A stretch of DNA of 15,107 nt from contig JAEZED010000122.1 of the NCBI GenBank assembly GCA_023417885.1, positions 1 through 15,107 on the forward strand. Direction: 5' to 3'. The notes beneath the pieces were generated by a model. It searched no databases and had not been told where the DNA came from. It saw only the letters and a list, made by a program, of their open reading frames with translations. The stretch is from Planctomycetota bacterium. GTDB lineage: Bacteria; Planctomycetota; Phycisphaerae; Tepidisphaerales; Tepidisphaeraceae. Of the stretch, positions 14,335-15,107 are shown one piece after another (position 1 is the first letter of the stretch; each line of letters begins with the position of its first letter). Made by a program: the position numbers and the translations under genes.

Positions 14335-15090
14335 ATGAAGCTACGAACCACGCTAACCGCAGCCGCGGCCTCCGCCGCAATCTTTGCAGGTGTCAGCACC
14401 GCCTCGGCGGACACCCTGGCGCTCTACAACTTCGAGGAGTTCACGACCGACAGCGCCACCTGGCCAGCGAACAACGGCCCCTACCTGAACGCCGCCGGCA
14501 CGTCGGCCTCGCAGCTGACGATCGTGGGCCTGAGCAATCTCGAAGCGCTGAACGACCGCGCCACGGGCACGCCGCTGGGCTCCTACGCCCCCTTGACGGG
14601 CCCAGGCAGCATGCCAAGTCCCGACTCGACGAACCCCGGCCCCACCTCGGCTGACGACTACTACAGCTTCAGCTTCACGGCGTCGGCGACGACCGGCTTC
14701 AACAGCTTCAGCTTCGACTTCGGCGTCAGCAACATTGACAACAACGAGACGCTGAATCACAACGCTTCGGCGCAGCTCTACTACAGCATCGATGGCGGTG
14801 CGTTCACTGCCATCGGCGCACAGCAGGACCGCGCGACGCCGAATGGTCCCGACGATTTCTTCACCGGGATGCTTCCGTCGAACATCGACCTCTCGTCGAT
14901 TCCCGACCTGCTGGCCGGCCAGACGGTCGAATTCCGGCTTGGCCTCAGCAACAACCGCGGATACCCCTCAGGGAGTGGCGGCGTGTACGTCGACAACCTG
15001 CTGCTCGACGGTAGCGTGATTCCGGAGCCGGCCTCCATTGGCCTGCTCGGCCTCGCGGGCGTCGGGCTCCTCGCCCGCCGCCGTCGCTGA
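14335..15090 (+). CDS. PEP-CTERM sorting-domain surface protein
   Basis: The 251-aa protein has a signal peptide (MKLRTTLTAAAASAAIFAG, cleavage near ASA-DT). A beta-rich extracellular region follows (YNFEEFTTDSATWPAN, then YYSFSFTASATTGFNSFSFDF and GGVYVDNLLLDGS) that resembles the ligand-free beta-sandwich modules common in this class. The last 24 residues are a PEP-CTERM signal: VIPEP at 228-232, a hydrophobic stretch ASIGLLGLAGVGLLA and four arginines. Such proteins are processed by exosortase and placed on the cell surface or in extracellular polymer. The start at 14335 has the Shine-Dalgarno GGAGAGG. The gene is divergent from the XylR-like regulator and may be controlled by it. No exosortase is present here. 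The specific role is unknown. Confidence 0.9.
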   Translation: MKLRTTLTAAAASAAIFAGVSTASADTLALYNFEEFTTDSATWPANNGPYLNAAGTSASQLTIVGLSNLEALNDRATGTPLGSYAPLTGPGSMPSPDSTNPGPTSADDYYSFSFTASATTGFNSFSFDFGVSNIDNNETLNHNASAQLYYSIDGGAFTAIGAQQDRATPNGPDDFFTGMLPSNIDLSSIPDLLAGQTVEFRLGLSNNRGYPSGSGGVYVDNLLLDGSVIPEPASIGLLGLAGVGLLARRRR

Positions 15091-15107
15091 ACCGGCAACT
15101 TCACATA

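Overview
The window reads as chromosomal DNA of a high-GC, free-living polysaccharide degrader, most likely a Planctomycetota (perhaps Phycisphaerae). That placement is inference. It rests on a PEP-CTERM protein with an Arg-rich tail, secreted GH67, GH97 and GH43 enzymes beside an XylR-type AraC regulator, a DsbA-NhaA fusion, and many short dispersed repeats of a kind I associate with this phylum.

Layout. 1-1443: a GNAT-like acetyltransferase gene whose reading frame carries two in-frame, inverted-repeat-containing insertions. 1554-3452 (minus): a DsbA-like thioredoxin domain fused to an NhaA Na+/H+ antiporter, whose last ~30 codons are repeat-derived. 3670-5385 and 5382-~7463 (minus): a translationally coupled GH97-GH43 pair of secreted glycosidases. 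7496-8194 and 8225-9274 (plus): kdgA (KDPG aldolase) and kdgK (KDG kinase), transcribed divergently from GH97 across about 32 bp that contains a perfect 8-bp inverted repeat. 9275-10432: two small orphan genes bracketed by copies of a TAGCCACAGATT-type repeat. 10433-12583 (minus): a GH67 alpha-glucuronidase with all three catalytic acids at canonical spacing. 12584-12844: an intergenic stretch holding a perfect parS match inside a larger palindrome. 12845-14116 (minus): the XylR-like regulator. 14335-15090 (plus): a PEP-CTERM surface protein.

The genes fit a hemicellulose and uronate utilisation locus. GH67 would release (methyl)glucuronate from xylo-oligosaccharides, GH43 and GH97 would trim arabinosyl/xylosyl and alpha-galactosyl-type side chains, and KdgK with KdgA would convert 2-keto-3-deoxygluconate to KDPG and then pyruvate plus glyceraldehyde-3-phosphate. 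The XylR-like protein is the obvious local regulator. No transporter, uronate isomerase or mannonate dehydratase is present, so the pathway must be completed elsewhere.

Three features stand out: a 16-bp match to the ParB centromere site (12712-12727); short palindromic repeats inserted in frame in a coding gene; and the habit of these repeats of starting at or within about 20 bp of stop codons, in several cases supplying the TAG itself.
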